This document shows, piece by piece, positions 15,390 through 24,326 of a DNA stretch of 64,000 nucleotides. The notes under the pieces were generated by a model. It was not told the origin of the DNA and made no database searches. It saw nothing but the letters and a program-made list of their open reading frames with translations. The position numbers and the translations under genes are program-made. Position 1 is the first letter of the stretch; each line of letters begins with the position of its first letter. Origin of the DNA: Halogranum rubrum (GTDB lineage: Archaea; Halobacteriota; Halobacteria; Halobacteriales; Haloferacaceae); contig NZ_FOTC01000002.1 in NCBI RefSeq assembly GCF_900114455.1, forward strand, positions 715,012 to 779,011, in the 5' to 3' direction.

Positions 15390-16721
15390 TTATCGGTCGA
15401 AGGGGTTCGTCAGTTCGACCGTCTCGGCACGGTCCGGGCCGACGCCGATGGCGTAGACCGGCGCACCGACCTCTTCGCTGAGATAGTCGAGGTAGTCCTG
15501 TGCGGCGTCCGGAATGGCGTCGTAGCCCTCCTCAGCAACCTCGGCCCAGTCGACTTCGGGCCACGTCTCGAACTCTTTCAGGACGGGGTCGCACGCTGCC
15601 CAGCGCTCGGTCGTCGCAGGCATCGTCTCGATCTCCTCACCGTCGAGTTCGTAGGCGTGGCCGACTTTCACTTCCTCGAGTCCGGCCAGCACGTCGAGGT
15701 GGTTGACGGCGATACCGGTGAATCCACTCACGCGTGAGGCGTGACGGAGCATCGGCATGTCGACCCAGCCGATACGACGGGGACGGCCGGTGACGGTACC
15801 GAACTCGCCTCCCTTCTCGCGGATGAAGTCGGCGAGCGACTCCTCGTGGTCGGTCCCGTCGAGTTCGGTCGGCATCGGGCCCTCACCGACTCGCGAGAGG
15901 TAGGCCTTCACGATGCCGACGACTTCACCCTGTCCGACGACGGTTGGTCCGACACCCGAACCGGTCGCCGCAGCGCCAGCGGTCGGGTTCGAAGAGGTGA
16001 CGTAAGGGTAGTTGCCGTGGTCGATGTCGATGAGCGTTCCCTGTGCGCCCTCGAACATGAGCGAGTCACCCTCCTGTCGTCGCTGGTGGAGGAAGTCGCT
16101 GCAGTTGACGACCATCCCGTTCTCCTTGAGACGGCGGCCGAACTCGGCGAACTCCTCGTGCAGGGCGTCGACGTCGCACTCGTCGCCCGCTTCGAGGCCG
16201 TAGACGTCTTCGATGAGCGAGCGTTTCTGTTCGACGGCGTATTCGAGTCGGTCTCTGAGCACCTCGGGGTCCAAGAGGTCGCCGATGCGGATACCTCGGC
16301 GGCCAGCCTTGTCCTCGTAGGTCGGACCGATACCGCGACCGGTCGTCCCGACTTTCACACCCGAGTCGGCTTTTACCTCCTCTTCGATGCCGTCGAGTCG
16401 TCGGTGGTACGGAAGGATGACGTGTGCACGCTTCGCGACACGCACGTCGGGGTCCAGCCCACGCTCTTGGAGTCCGTCGAGTTCGTCGAAGAGCGTGCGC
16501 GGGTTGACGACACAGCCGTTGCCGAGAACGCCCACCTTGTCGCGGACGGCACCACTCGGGACGAGCGAGAGTTTGTACTCCTCGCCGCCTTCGACGACGG
16601 TGTGGCCAGCGTTGTCGCCGCCCTGATACCGGACGACGATGTCGGCGTCTCCGCCCCAGAGGTCGACGAGTGCACCTTTGCCCTCGTCGCCGAGCTGAGA
16701 GCCGACGATAGTTACGGTCAT
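15390..16721 (-). CDS. purA: Adenylosuccinate synthase
   Basis: A 443-residue GTP-dependent enzyme that joins IMP and aspartate in the first step of AMP synthesis. The N-terminus MTVTIVGSQLGDEGKGALVD holds the catalytic/GTP loop (QLGDEGKG). Other family blocks are VRYQGGDNAGHTVV, GTTGRGIGPTYEDKAGRRGIRIGDL, MFEGAQGTLIDIDHGNYPYVTSS and the C-terminal VTGRPRRIGWVDMP. Start ATG 16721 fits the family; a second ATG eight codons upstream does not. The 260-bp upstream spacer carries two phased palindromes. Confidence 0.97.
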   Translation of the reverse strand: MTVTIVGSQLGDEGKGALVDLWGGDADIVVRYQGGDNAGHTVVEGGEEYKLSLVPSGAVRDKVGVLGNGCVVNPRTLFDELDGLQERGLDPDVRVAKRAHVILPYHRRLDGIEEEVKADSGVKVGTTGRGIGPTYEDKAGRRGIRIGDLLDPEVLRDRLEYAVEQKRSLIEDVYGLEAGDECDVDALHEEFAEFGRRLKENGMVVNCSDFLHQRRQEGDSLMFEGAQGTLIDIDHGNYPYVTSSNPTAGAAATGSGVGPTVVGQGEVVGIVKAYLSRVGEGPMPTELDGTDHEESLADFIREKGGEFGTVTGRPRRIGWVDMPMLRHASRVSGFTGIAVNHLDVLAGLEEVKVGHAYELDGEEIETMPATTERWAACDPVLKEFETWPEVDWAEVAEEGYDAIPDAAQDYLDYLSEEVGAPVYAIGVGPDRAETVELTNPFDR

Positions 16722-16779
16722 ATCCGGCGATTGCTTCTGTCTCATCTACTAAACCGATTACGGTACACGACCGAAAGAT

Positions 16780-16836
16780 GTACACGTTCGTGTATTTTTC
16801 TTCACTCCGACGTGAGCGACTACACAGAACAGTGTA
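16780..16836. promoter_or_regulatory. Two phased inverted repeats upstream of purA
   Basis: Dyad 1 is TACACG-tt-CGTGTA at 16780-16793 and dyad 2 is TACAC-agaaca-GTGTA at 16821-16836. Their centres are 42 bp apart, close to four helical turns. A further half-site TACACG occurs at 16763-16768. They lie 59-115 bp upstream of purA, in the spacer shared with a divergent regulator gene. Confidence 0.5.
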
Positions 16837-16945
16837 TCTTCTGATTCGTGTCAGCCGACCGTCGCCGCCGTCACTAACCCGAAGTGTTAACCCCACACAT
16901 GAGAAAGGTCCGAATCAGCCCGCCGCCGTGCGCCTCCGACAGCAA

Positions 16946-16955
16946 CTTTTAAAAC
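16946..16955 (+). promoter_or_regulatory. TATA box of the winged-helix gene at 16981
   Basis: CTTTTAAAAC lies 26-35 nt before the ATG at 16981 and fits a leaderless or near-leaderless transcript. Confidence 0.5.
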
Positions 16956-16980
16956 CCTAAAAGACAAGTTAACAAATGGC

Positions 16981-17286
16981 ATGATAGACCGACTTGAGAA
17001 GGAAGTGGATATGCTTGAACGCCACTTGCAGGTCCTGAGAATGGTCATCGAGAGTGAACCGATCGGCATCGTCAAGATGTCCAACGAAACCGGCTACCCG
17101 CACCACAAGGTGCGATACAGCCTGCGCGTGCTCGAAGAGGAGAACCTCATCGAGCCGTCGAGCCAGGGTGCAATCACGACCGAGCGCACTTCGGAGTTCG
17201 TCGACGAACTCGACGACAAACTCGACGACATCGTCGACAAACTCGGCTCGATGCGCATCGAAGACGCCGCAGAAATCGAAAGCTAA
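16981..17286 (+). CDS. Winged-helix transcriptional regulator with coiled-coil ends
   Basis: A 101-residue protein. It starts with a short helix (MIDRLEKEVDMLERHLQVLRMVI), then a winged helix with the recognition region IVKMSNETGYPHHKVRYSLRVLEEENLI and a Ser/Gln-rich wing, and ends in an acidic heptad-like helix (ELDDKLDDIVDKLGSMRI) that could mediate dimerisation. Conserved in haloarchaea as a small predicted regulator; no target is known. It is divergent from purA, so the two phased dyads in the shared spacer are candidate binding sites for this protein, but that is inference. Confidence 0.8.
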   Translation: MIDRLEKEVDMLERHLQVLRMVIESEPIGIVKMSNETGYPHHKVRYSLRVLEEENLIEPSSQGAITTERTSEFVDELDDKLDDIVDKLGSMRIEDAAEIES

Positions 17287-17305
17287 ACTCCCAACTGAGA
17301 CGGGT

Positions 17306-19690
17306 CTACAGTTCCGGTACGTTGAGGTGGAAGTCCCCGTTTCGAGTCTCGACGAGACACAGATGGAAGCCCTGCTTTCTAGATAGTTTGACGAAACTCT
17401 TTCGTCGCCCGCGGCTGAGCAGTCCACCTCCAGTCGCATCCGCGGCGGTTTCGAGCGCCCCCGGGTCGAAGTAGCTCGCCGTGACGAGAAACGCCGCGCC
17501 GAGCGACTCGTTCGACTCTCTGAGCCGACTCGTGTTCTCGACGAGCGACGTCATCATCCCTTCCGTCGCCGGGTCACGCGACCCGTTGAGGTTCGCAACG
17601 ATGAGCGGGTTCCCCATCCGGTCGCGTAACACGACGTCGAACGACTGCTGTTCGCGGTGCTCTTCGCCGTCCTCGGTGTACTTCAACGTCACGTCGCCGT
17701 GCAATTCTGCTCGGTCGACCTTCGGAATCGCGTCGAACAGTTCGTCGAGGTTCCCTTGGTTCCCCGTCTCTCGAATCTCGTAGAGCAGGTCTTCGACGAC
17801 CCACCGGACGAAGCTGTACTCGATGCTACCGTGGAGGAACGTCTCGTAAGCCTCGCCGTCGACGGCGAGGCCCTCGGTCTCGAACCCGGTGTGGTGTTCG
17901 AGTCGGAGATTTTGGTTGACCTCTTCACGTCCGGACTCGCCCGCGTGGGCCTTCTCTAGCGTTCCGCCGCTCTTCGTCCCGTAGCGAACGAAGAGGTTCG
18001 TCCCGTCGAGTGCGGTGTCCGCCGACATCGTCTGGCTCGGTGTCGACGTGGCCGCCGCCGACCCGGAGCGAGTCTCCTGTAGTTCACCTTCGAGACGGTC
18101 GACTTCGGACTCCAACTCTGAGACCCGCGTCTGCAGTCGGTCTACTTCCTCGCGGTACTCGTCGCGCTCGGCCGTGAGACGTTCTTGGGCCGTTTCGAGC
18201 GCTTGTTTCTGCTCTGCGGTCGCCCGGAGGCGCTGTTCGAGTCGGGCGACGTCGGCCCGCTGCGGGCCGCCGGACGTCTCCGACGACTCGGATTGGTCTG
18301 TCTCTCGGTGCCGTTGCGGTGGCTGCCGTCGTCGCTGCTGTCGCACCGCGTTCTGCCCCGACGAGGCACTCGCCGACTCCGACGCATTCGGCCGACTCCG
18401 GTCGGTGCTGTCGGTATCGGTGGACGTGTGCTGTCCTGGGTTCTGTCTCTTCTGAGACTTCTGAGACTCCTGGGAGTTCTTCGGGTCGAGCGCCGGAATC
18501 GACGTCGCTTCGCGCCACTCGGCCTCTTCGGAGAAGACGTCTGCACTGGCCGCCGCACTCGTCGCCTGCTCGGACGCGTCCGCGCTCGAACCCGGCTGTG
18601 CGCCAGCCCGCTCCTGCGGTGACGGCGCTGGCGTTTCGGCGACTTCAGTCGCGTCCATCCGCTCGACCGGTTCCGGTTCGTCGGACGCCTCGACGGCCTC
18701 CCCCTCCGCAGGTGCAGCATCCGGGACAGGTTCTGTCGTCGTCTCGTCTGTCTCGGGCACGTCGGCGGCCGAGTCAGCCGAGTCGGCCGTACTGACCGGT
18801 TCGGCGTGGTCGGCATCCGCACGCGGTTTCTCGGAGACGTCCGTCGCAGGCCGGTCGTCGACAGGAGACTCGACCGCTTCGTCACCCTCGTGGTCGACTG
18901 CCGCCGTCGTCGACGCGCCCGGAGTGGCTGCGGCGGTCGGTTCTCCGTCGGTTGGGTCACTCTCGTGGTGGTCGTCGTGTTCGCCATGCTCGCCGCGCTC
19001 ACCGAGTTCGTCGCGCTCGGCGCTCTCGTCGGTCTCGTGTTCGTCGGCCGTCTCGTTCTCTGACTCGGGCGTGTCGGCGTCGGCGACGACAGTACTCGTG
19101 GCTGCCGTGTCGTCCTGTTCGGGGGACTCAGTCGGTTCGGGGGTGTCGGGTACCGGAGGAATCTCGACGATGTCGACACTCGCCTCTTTGACGTGGTAGA
19201 TACCCACCTCGTCGTTCGCGCGCTCGAACGCCTCGTCGCCCGCGAGGAGCTTTCGGTTGTTGCCCACGTAGGCGACGCTCATCGACTTGCCGCCGTAGTA
19301 GACGACGTAGTAGTCTCCCGAGAGCACGTTCTCCGAGAGTTCGATGTAGCCCGTGAAGTTCCCGGACGAGAGCGTCGCATCCGCCGACGAGAGCGGTGTG
19401 TCGTTCGAGTAGTACTTCGCTCGTGTCTCGTTCTCCCCCGCCTGCATCGCGTACAGGAGTGGAAGCGCCGGGTCCGGCGCGTGATACGCGGTCGCGTCCG
19501 CGTCTTCGAACGCTTCGATACCGCCGTCGAAGACACCGACGACCTTTCCGTTCAGAACGAACGCCCACACCGACCCCTCGCTGACGGCACCGGTGAACTC
19601 CCGGTCTGCGAGGTCGTGGAGTCCGGCGTACCCGTCGGAGACGGGCGTCGACTCCCACTCGGCGACGACGTCGATTATGTCACTGTCCAT
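17306..19690 (-). CDS. Large multidomain haloarchaeal protein with disordered middle and coiled coil
   Basis: A 794-residue protein with three parts. Residues 1-180 form a folded beta-rich domain (REFTGAVSEGSVWAFVLNGKVVGVF...YYVVYYGGKSMSVAYVGNNRKLLAGDEAF) that resembles in style the DUF4388/PATAN-type signalling modules. Residues 180-500 are extremely acidic low-complexity sequence rich in Glu, Asp, Ser and Thr. A coiled coil follows at about 510-565 (RLEQRLRATAEQKQALETAQ...ELESEVDRLEGELQETR). The last 200 residues fold again (DVVLRDRMGNPLIVANLNGSRDP...GFHLCLVETRNGDFHLN), and the first of these phrases recalls a PD-(D/E)XK nuclease core without an obvious active site. No signal peptide. Function unknown; a scaffold or signalling role is a guess. 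It converges with the winged-helix gene, 19 nt apart. Confidence 0.85.
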   Translation of the reverse strand: MDSDIIDVVAEWESTPVSDGYAGLHDLADREFTGAVSEGSVWAFVLNGKVVGVFDGGIEAFEDADATAYHAPDPALPLLYAMQAGENETRAKYYSNDTPLSSADATLSSGNFTGYIELSENVLSGDYYVVYYGGKSMSVAYVGNNRKLLAGDEAFERANDEVGIYHVKEASVDIVEIPPVPDTPEPTESPEQDDTAATSTVVADADTPESENETADEHETDESAERDELGERGEHGEHDDHHESDPTDGEPTAAATPGASTTAAVDHEGDEAVESPVDDRPATDVSEKPRADADHAEPVSTADSADSAADVPETDETTTEPVPDAAPAEGEAVEASDEPEPVERMDATEVAETPAPSPQERAGAQPGSSADASEQATSAAASADVFSEEAEWREATSIPALDPKNSQESQKSQKRQNPGQHTSTDTDSTDRSRPNASESASASSGQNAVRQQRRRQPPQRHRETDQSESSETSGGPQRADVARLEQRLRATAEQKQALETAQERLTAERDEYREEVDRLQTRVSELESEVDRLEGELQETRSGSAAATSTPSQTMSADTALDGTNLFVRYGTKSGGTLEKAHAGESGREEVNQNLRLEHHTGFETEGLAVDGEAYETFLHGSIEYSFVRWVVEDLLYEIRETGNQGNLDELFDAIPKVDRAELHGDVTLKYTEDGEEHREQQSFDVVLRDRMGNPLIVANLNGSRDPATEGMMTSLVENTSRLRESNESLGAAFLVTASYFDPGALETAADATGGGLLSRGRRKSFVKLSRKQGFHLCLVETRNGDFHLNVPEL

Positions 19691-19840
19691 TTGTCCCTAT
19701 GTCCCGTGAACCCGAATAAATACTTTGCGGCGGCGGAAAGTGTGAATTAGTGACACATTCTCGGCGAGAGGACTGTGCCAGTTCTTCGACGTTCTCGTCT
19801 CCGACGGTAGGGCTTTCCCGACTCAGTCCGACACTCGACC

Positions 19841-20749
19841 GTGTCTCACCCTCGCCCCGACGAGTTCTCGTTTCGTCGCTACCTCGCCGCCAAACGGACC
19901 GTCGACGACCGGGCGCTCCACCGACCGACGCTCACCCGTCTGACCGACGCCGTCGCCGACCGCGAGACGCTCCGCGTCCTCGACGTCGCCGCCGGTCTCG
20001 GAACCGGACTCCAGCGTCTGCTCGACTGGGACTGTCTCCCCGACCGACTCGACTACACGCTCGTCGATATCGATTCGGCGACCCTCGACGCCGCTCGCGA
20101 CCGTCTCTTGGCGTGGGCCGCCGAACAGGGGTACACGATGAGCACGGGTGATGAGGAACGCGAGACGTTCGAACTCACCCGTGACGCCGAGTCCGTCACC
20201 GTTCGATTCGTCTCCACAGATGCCCTGACGTATGCAGCGGCGACCGACGACCGGTTCGACCTCCTCGTCGGACAGGCGTTTCTCGACCTCGTGGACCTCG
20301 ACAAAGGTCTTCCATCCCTCCTCGAACTGGTCGCCGACGGCGGTCTAGCGTACTTCCCTATCACCTTCGACGGCGTGACGCATCTCTCGCCCGTCTTCGA
20401 TCCAGCCACCGACCACTCCGTCCTCGACGCCTACCACGCGACGATGGACGACGCCGACCGACCCGGGGGAAGCACGACTGGCCGGGAGGTATTGGATATG
20501 GTTGCGCACGGCGAGACGACGACGCTCGTCGCCGCTGGTGGCTCCGACTGGGTCGTCCACCCACCGTATTCGGCCGACGAAGCGTACTTCCTCCACCATC
20601 TCGTCGACACCATCGCCGGTGCCGTCGCGGGCGACCTGTCGGAAGAGCGTCGTCGCGCGTGGGCCGACGCGCGACACGACGCCGTCGCTGCGGCGGAGTT
20701 GACGTTTTTGGCGCACAACGTGGACGTTCTCGCGCGCGTTCGTCGATGA
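19841..20749 (+). CDS. Class I SAM-dependent methyltransferase
   Basis: A 302-residue enzyme from a GTG at 19841 (MSHPRPDEFSFRRYLAAKRTVDDRALHRPTL). Motif I is VLDVAAGLGTGLQ (about residue 46) and motif II is YTLVDIDSATLDAAR; the later core strand DLLVGQAFLDLVDLDKGLP matches motif IV and LADGGLAYFPITFDG motif V/VI. The substrate is unknown; the long C-terminal part with SDWVVHPPYSADEAYFLHHLVDT suggests a larger acceptor. It faces a CDP-alcohol phosphatidyltransferase gene on the other strand, 33 bp apart; related gene pairs occur in haloarchaea and a lipid substrate is possible but not shown. Confidence 0.85.
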   Translation: MSHPRPDEFSFRRYLAAKRTVDDRALHRPTLTRLTDAVADRETLRVLDVAAGLGTGLQRLLDWDCLPDRLDYTLVDIDSATLDAARDRLLAWAAEQGYTMSTGDEERETFELTRDAESVTVRFVSTDALTYAAATDDRFDLLVGQAFLDLVDLDKGLPSLLELVADGGLAYFPITFDGVTHLSPVFDPATDHSVLDAYHATMDDADRPGGSTTGREVLDMVAHGETTTLVAAGGSDWVVHPPYSADEAYFLHHLVDTIAGAVAGDLSEERRRAWADARHDAVAAAELTFLAHNVDVLARVRR

Positions 20750-20782
20750 ATCCCGACTGTCGAATCTCACGCTTCTGTTCGT

Positions 20783-21637
20783 TCAGTCTGCGAGCGACTC
20801 GTCGGCGTCGCCGTCGCTCTCACCCTCGGGCCGCGTTCGCTCGACGAGTCGCCCCGAGACGTAGAGCCAATCACGAGCGAACCCGGCCAACAGCGCCCCA
20901 CCGAAGAGTGCTGCACCGACTCGCCCCGCCGCGGGCGAGACGACCGGCGTGAGTGCGACGGCGACGAACGCCATCTGGAGACCGGCGAGCACTCGCCGAC
21001 TGGTTCGTGGTGGGAGGTCGGCGACGGCGAGACCACGATATCTCCTGAGACGAATGCCCGCGACGAAGACGTACCGCGCGACACCGACCGAGAGATACCA
21101 CCACGGCACCTGCCCGGCGGCGGCGGCGACGAGTGGCGCGACGAAGAGTCCGAACGCGTCGTAGGCCATGTCGAGTCGCGCACCGAGTGCAGTCTCTCGG
21201 CCGAGACGACGGGCGAGTGTACCGTCGACGGCGTCGAGCGCGGCGGCCGCTCCGTACAAGAGTCCCGGAAGCCACGCGACTACCCCTCCGCGTGCAGCCC
21301 ACGCGACGAGGAGGAAGCCGGCGACCCACGCGACGAGGACGCCGCGGGCGAGCGTCACGAGATTCGCGACGCCGAACGGCCACTCCGAGTGGTGCGCTGT
21401 CGCGGTTCGATGGACGGCGAACGTCCCGAACACGGCGATGAGAGCGGCGGCGGCGAACACGACCCATCGCCCCGCCTCGTCGGTACCGACGAGGCCTGTG
21501 AGAGAGACGGTGAAGAGAGCGGTCGCAACGAGGACAGTCGTGACGACCACGAGCGCCGAACGTCGTCGGCGACGGCGAGCGTCCCGGATGCTCTGGGCGC
21601 TCCGGTCGCTCTGTGGAGTGGTCGACGCACGAGTCAC
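20783..21637 (-). CDS. CDP-alcohol phosphatidyltransferase
   Basis: A 284-residue integral membrane enzyme of the CDP-alcohol phosphotransferase family. It transfers an alcohol (for example serine, glycerol phosphate or inositol phosphate) onto a CDP-activated archaeal lipid. The full catalytic signature D-x2-DG-x2-AR-x8-G-x3-D-x3-D is present in DAVDGTLARRLGRETALGAR followed by LDMAYDAF, with all four Asp in place. About seven hydrophobic segments surround it. The N-terminus has a basic patch (DARRRRRRSALV) before the first helix. The start codon is GTG 21637. The acceptor alcohol cannot be told from the sequence. Confidence 0.9.
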   Translation of the reverse strand: MTRASTTPQSDRSAQSIRDARRRRRRSALVVVTTVLVATALFTVSLTGLVGTDEAGRWVVFAAAALIAVFGTFAVHRTATAHHSEWPFGVANLVTLARGVLVAWVAGFLLVAWAARGGVVAWLPGLLYGAAAALDAVDGTLARRLGRETALGARLDMAYDAFGLFVAPLVAAAAGQVPWWYLSVGVARYVFVAGIRLRRYRGLAVADLPPRTSRRVLAGLQMAFVAVALTPVVSPAAGRVGAALFGGALLAGFARDWLYVSGRLVERTRPEGESDGDADESLAD

Positions 21638-21767
21638 AGTCGAGAGACGGCGCGGCCACTCTTAACTGTACGTCGTGTCGCGAAAAAGCAGGTCGAAGCA
21701 GGCTGAACCACCCTCGAGTTCCTCCGAGACTCGGAGTGGGACAGAGTAGGTCGGGTCAGATACCGAC

Positions 21768-21965
21768 TCAGTCGTCGCTGTCGTCGTCGCCGTCGTCGCG
21801 CATCTGGTCGAGTTTGCCGATGAGGTCTTCGTTCGAGGCTCCGGCCTCGAACTTCGACTCTCCGTCGTGGTCGTGTTCGTGGGTTGCGACAGCCTCGCTC
21901 TCGTCGAGGTCGGCGCTACTCTGTTGGTTCTCCTGCTCGGACTCGTCGTAGCTGCCAAATCCCAT
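21768..21965 (-). CDS. DUF5786 small acidic protein
   Basis: A 65-residue, extremely acidic soluble protein, MGFGSYDESEQENQQSSADLDESEAVATHEHDHDGESKFEAG and onwards. The opening MGFGSYDESEQ, the central HEHDHDGE histidine cluster and the helix NEDLIGKLDQMRDD match the haloarchaeal DUF5786 family of unknown function; the His/Asp cluster could bind a divalent metal. I chose ATG 21965 because the family begins MGFGSYDES. Monocistronic. Confidence 0.85.
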   Translation of the reverse strand: MGFGSYDESEQENQQSSADLDESEAVATHEHDHDGESKFEAGASNEDLIGKLDQMRDDGDDDSDD

Positions 21966-22070
21966 GTCTTGACCACGGCGGTCCACGCGTAAAACACCCT
22001 GGGTTCGTCGGAAGGATGGGGTGGGTTGACACCACGGACTTTACTGACTCTCCCTCCACGTCAGTGACAG

Positions 22071-22658
22071 ATGAGCCACACTGAGTCGTCTGCTGTCTCT
22101 CTCGCTCGCCTCTCGGGGTATCTCGCACCGGTTGTCACGCTCGGGGGGATTCTCCTCGCAATCGTCGTCTCTCCCTCGTTCTCGTGGTCGGAGAGCGCCC
22201 TCTCGGACCTCGGTGTCGCGGCGTCGACGGCGCTCCTCTTCAACGGCGGCTTGGTCGTCGGTGGGCTACTCGGTCTGCCCTACGCCTATGCACTGTGGCA
22301 CGACGGCCCCGGTGGACTCGGCCGACTGACGCCGCTCTCGTTCGCGCTCGCGGTGACCGCGATGGGACTCGTCGGCGTCTTCGTCAGCGGGACACCGCTC
22401 CACTTCCCAGTCGCTCTCTCGTTTTACTTGCTCGTGTCGACGACGCTCGCCCTCGACGGTCTCGCTCGGTGGTCGGCGCGAGAGGGACGTGTAGCCGCAC
22501 TCCTCGGCGTCGCCCACCTCGTGGGGTGGGTCGTCTGGGTCTCGGGGGTTCGATTCGGGACGGGTCTCGCCGTTCCGGAGACGGTCGGTGCAGTTGTCTT
22601 CGCCACGTGGGTGCTCGGACTGAGTCCTGCTGGACTCCTTAGCTCACGAGTTCGTTGA
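22071..22658 (+). CDS. DUF998 membrane protein
   Basis: A 195-residue protein with six membrane helices. It has the DUF998 pattern SGYLAPVVTLGGILLAIVVSPSFSW, then ESALSDLGVAA (the conserved S-LS-LG motif in the first outer loop) and GTPLHFPVALSFYLL. DUF998 proteins are widespread small membrane proteins of unknown function. ATG 22071 follows a short AT-rich leader (tttactgactctccctcc). Its 3' end overlaps the convergent K+ channel gene by 20 bp, so the coding ends are interleaved. Confidence 0.85.
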   Translation: MSHTESSAVSLARLSGYLAPVVTLGGILLAIVVSPSFSWSESALSDLGVAASTALLFNGGLVVGGLLGLPYAYALWHDGPGGLGRLTPLSFALAVTAMGLVGVFVSGTPLHFPVALSFYLLVSTTLALDGLARWSAREGRVAALLGVAHLVGWVVWVSGVRFGTGLAVPETVGAVVFATWVLGLSPAGLLSSRVR

Positions 22659-24267
22659 ATCGGTTGATGTCGGCGTCGATACCGGCGACGACGAGGATAT
22701 CTTCGTTCTGGACGACGAACCCCGGCCCGATTTCGGTCAGGAGTTCACCGTCGCGTTCGGCGGCGATGATGGTGCAGTTCGTCCGCGCACGAACGTCCGC
22801 TTCGATGAGGCTCTTGCCGACGAGTCCCGGTGCTTCGGTCCGGAGGATATCTATCTGGGTGTCCGGCGAGATGACCTCCTCGTCGAGGGCGTTCGACGCA
22901 AGGATACGCCCGGAGACGGTCGCCAGCGCGAGGACGTACTCGGCACCGGCCCGGTAGAGTTTGGGGACGCTCTCCGTCTCGTTGGCTCGCGCGATGACTT
23001 CCACGTCGGGGGCGACCTGTTTGGCGACGAGTGTCGCGAAGATGGTCGTCGTGTCGTCTGCCAGTGCGAGGACGATACTGCGCGCTTCCTCGATACCGGC
23101 TTCTTTCAGCGTCCGTGGGTCCGTCGCGTCACCGACGACGTCGACGCCGGGTTTGTCCGCAGTGTCGATGACCGTCGGCGGCGTCTCCGTCCCCGTGAGC
23201 GCTTCGGCGGCCGCCTCACCGACTTCACCGAATCCGGCGACGATGACTTTCCCGCGACGGTGACGACGTGTCTCCGACAACGTGAGTCGTTTCAGTCGCT
23301 CTAGTTGGGACTCTCGACCCGCGACGAGTAAGATGGTGTGCTCGTCGATGACGTCGCTGGGGCCGGGTGGACTCTTGAAATCGCCGCGGAACCACGCGCC
23401 GATGATGTTCGTCCCGGTCATCTCGCCGACGCCGCTGTCGAGGATGCGTTTTCCCTCCAGTGGGCTGTTACGCTGGACGAGCAGTTCGGCGATTTCGAGT
23501 TGGTCACCGATTTCGACGGCGTCGCCCAGCGCCGACGAGATAGACGTCGTCGCTTTGCTCGCGAGTCGCTCGCCGAGCAGTCGACGGGGGGAGATGACGG
23601 CGTCGGCACCGGCGTATCGGTGGTACTCGGCCACTTCGGCGTCCTCGATGAGGGTGATGACGCGCACGTCCGGAGCGGCCTGTTTGGCCGAGAGGACGAT
23701 ACTCGCGTTCCGTTCGTCGGTGTCGTCGGCGACGAGCGTGTCCGCGTCTGTGATACAGGCGGCTTCGAGTGCATCGACGTCTTCGGGGTCGCCGTGGATG
23801 ACGCTGTAGCCGTCTTCGTACAGGGTGCGGGCGTGTTCACGGTCGGCTTCGACGATGACGTACGGCTTGTCGCGCGACTGGAGTTCGTTGACCAGCGTGT
23901 CGCCTCGCGGTGTGAACGTGCAGATGATGACGTGGTCCTCCAAGTCGACGCGCGTCGGCGGGTCCGTCGCCAGTGCGGACTCGACGAGCGGCACGACGAA
24001 GAGTGGGAGCGTGAGGAAGATGAGGAACACGCCGGTCACCATCATCAGGATGACGAGGACGAGCGACGCGGGAGTGCTCCACGCCGAAGACTCCTCGCCG
24101 TAGCCAGTCGTCGTGAACGTCTGGACCGTGAACTCCAACGAGCGGAGGAACGATATCTCTCGTCCCTCGAAGACACCCTGTACCCACTGATAGAGGAGTG
24201 CGTACACGATGACGACGACGAATGAGAGTGCGATGTAGGCCACCGCCCGTCGCGTCGACTGCGACAT
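22639..24267 (-). CDS. TrkA-type potassium channel with two RCK domains
   Basis: A 542-residue channel. Two membrane helices flank a pore loop whose selectivity filter TTTGYG is at residues 52-57. Two regulatory RCK units follow: the first has a TrkA-N Rossmann fold (VDLEDHVIICTFTPRGDTLVNEL) and TrkA-C, the second a TrkA-N (RGKVIVAGFGEVGEAAAEALTG) and TrkA-C (ILVVAGIDADINRFNELVS). The first nucleotide motif lacks the usual GxGxxG (TFTPRG), while the second retains GFGEVG. This two-TM plus double-RCK layout is that of MthK/Kch-like channels gated by ligands such as Ca2+ or nucleotides. It sits between convergent and divergent small membrane-protein genes. Confidence 0.92.
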   Translation of the reverse strand: MSQSTRRAVAYIALSFVVVIVYALLYQWVQGVFEGREISFLRSLEFTVQTFTTTGYGEESSAWSTPASLVLVILMMVTGVFLIFLTLPLFVVPLVESALATDPPTRVDLEDHVIICTFTPRGDTLVNELQSRDKPYVIVEADREHARTLYEDGYSVIHGDPEDVDALEAACITDADTLVADDTDERNASIVLSAKQAAPDVRVITLIEDAEVAEYHRYAGADAVISPRRLLGERLASKATTSISSALGDAVEIGDQLEIAELLVQRNSPLEGKRILDSGVGEMTGTNIIGAWFRGDFKSPPGPSDVIDEHTILLVAGRESQLERLKRLTLSETRRHRRGKVIVAGFGEVGEAAAEALTGTETPPTVIDTADKPGVDVVGDATDPRTLKEAGIEEARSIVLALADDTTTIFATLVAKQVAPDVEVIARANETESVPKLYRAGAEYVLALATVSGRILASNALDEEVISPDTQIDILRTEAPGLVGKSLIEADVRARTNCTIIAAERDGELLTEIGPGFVVQNEDILVVAGIDADINRFNELVS

Positions 24268-24326
24268 TGCTCACTCACCCCTGCGGACGGACGGGAATTA
24301 AAGCCCGCCCTCCCGAAAGCCGCCTG

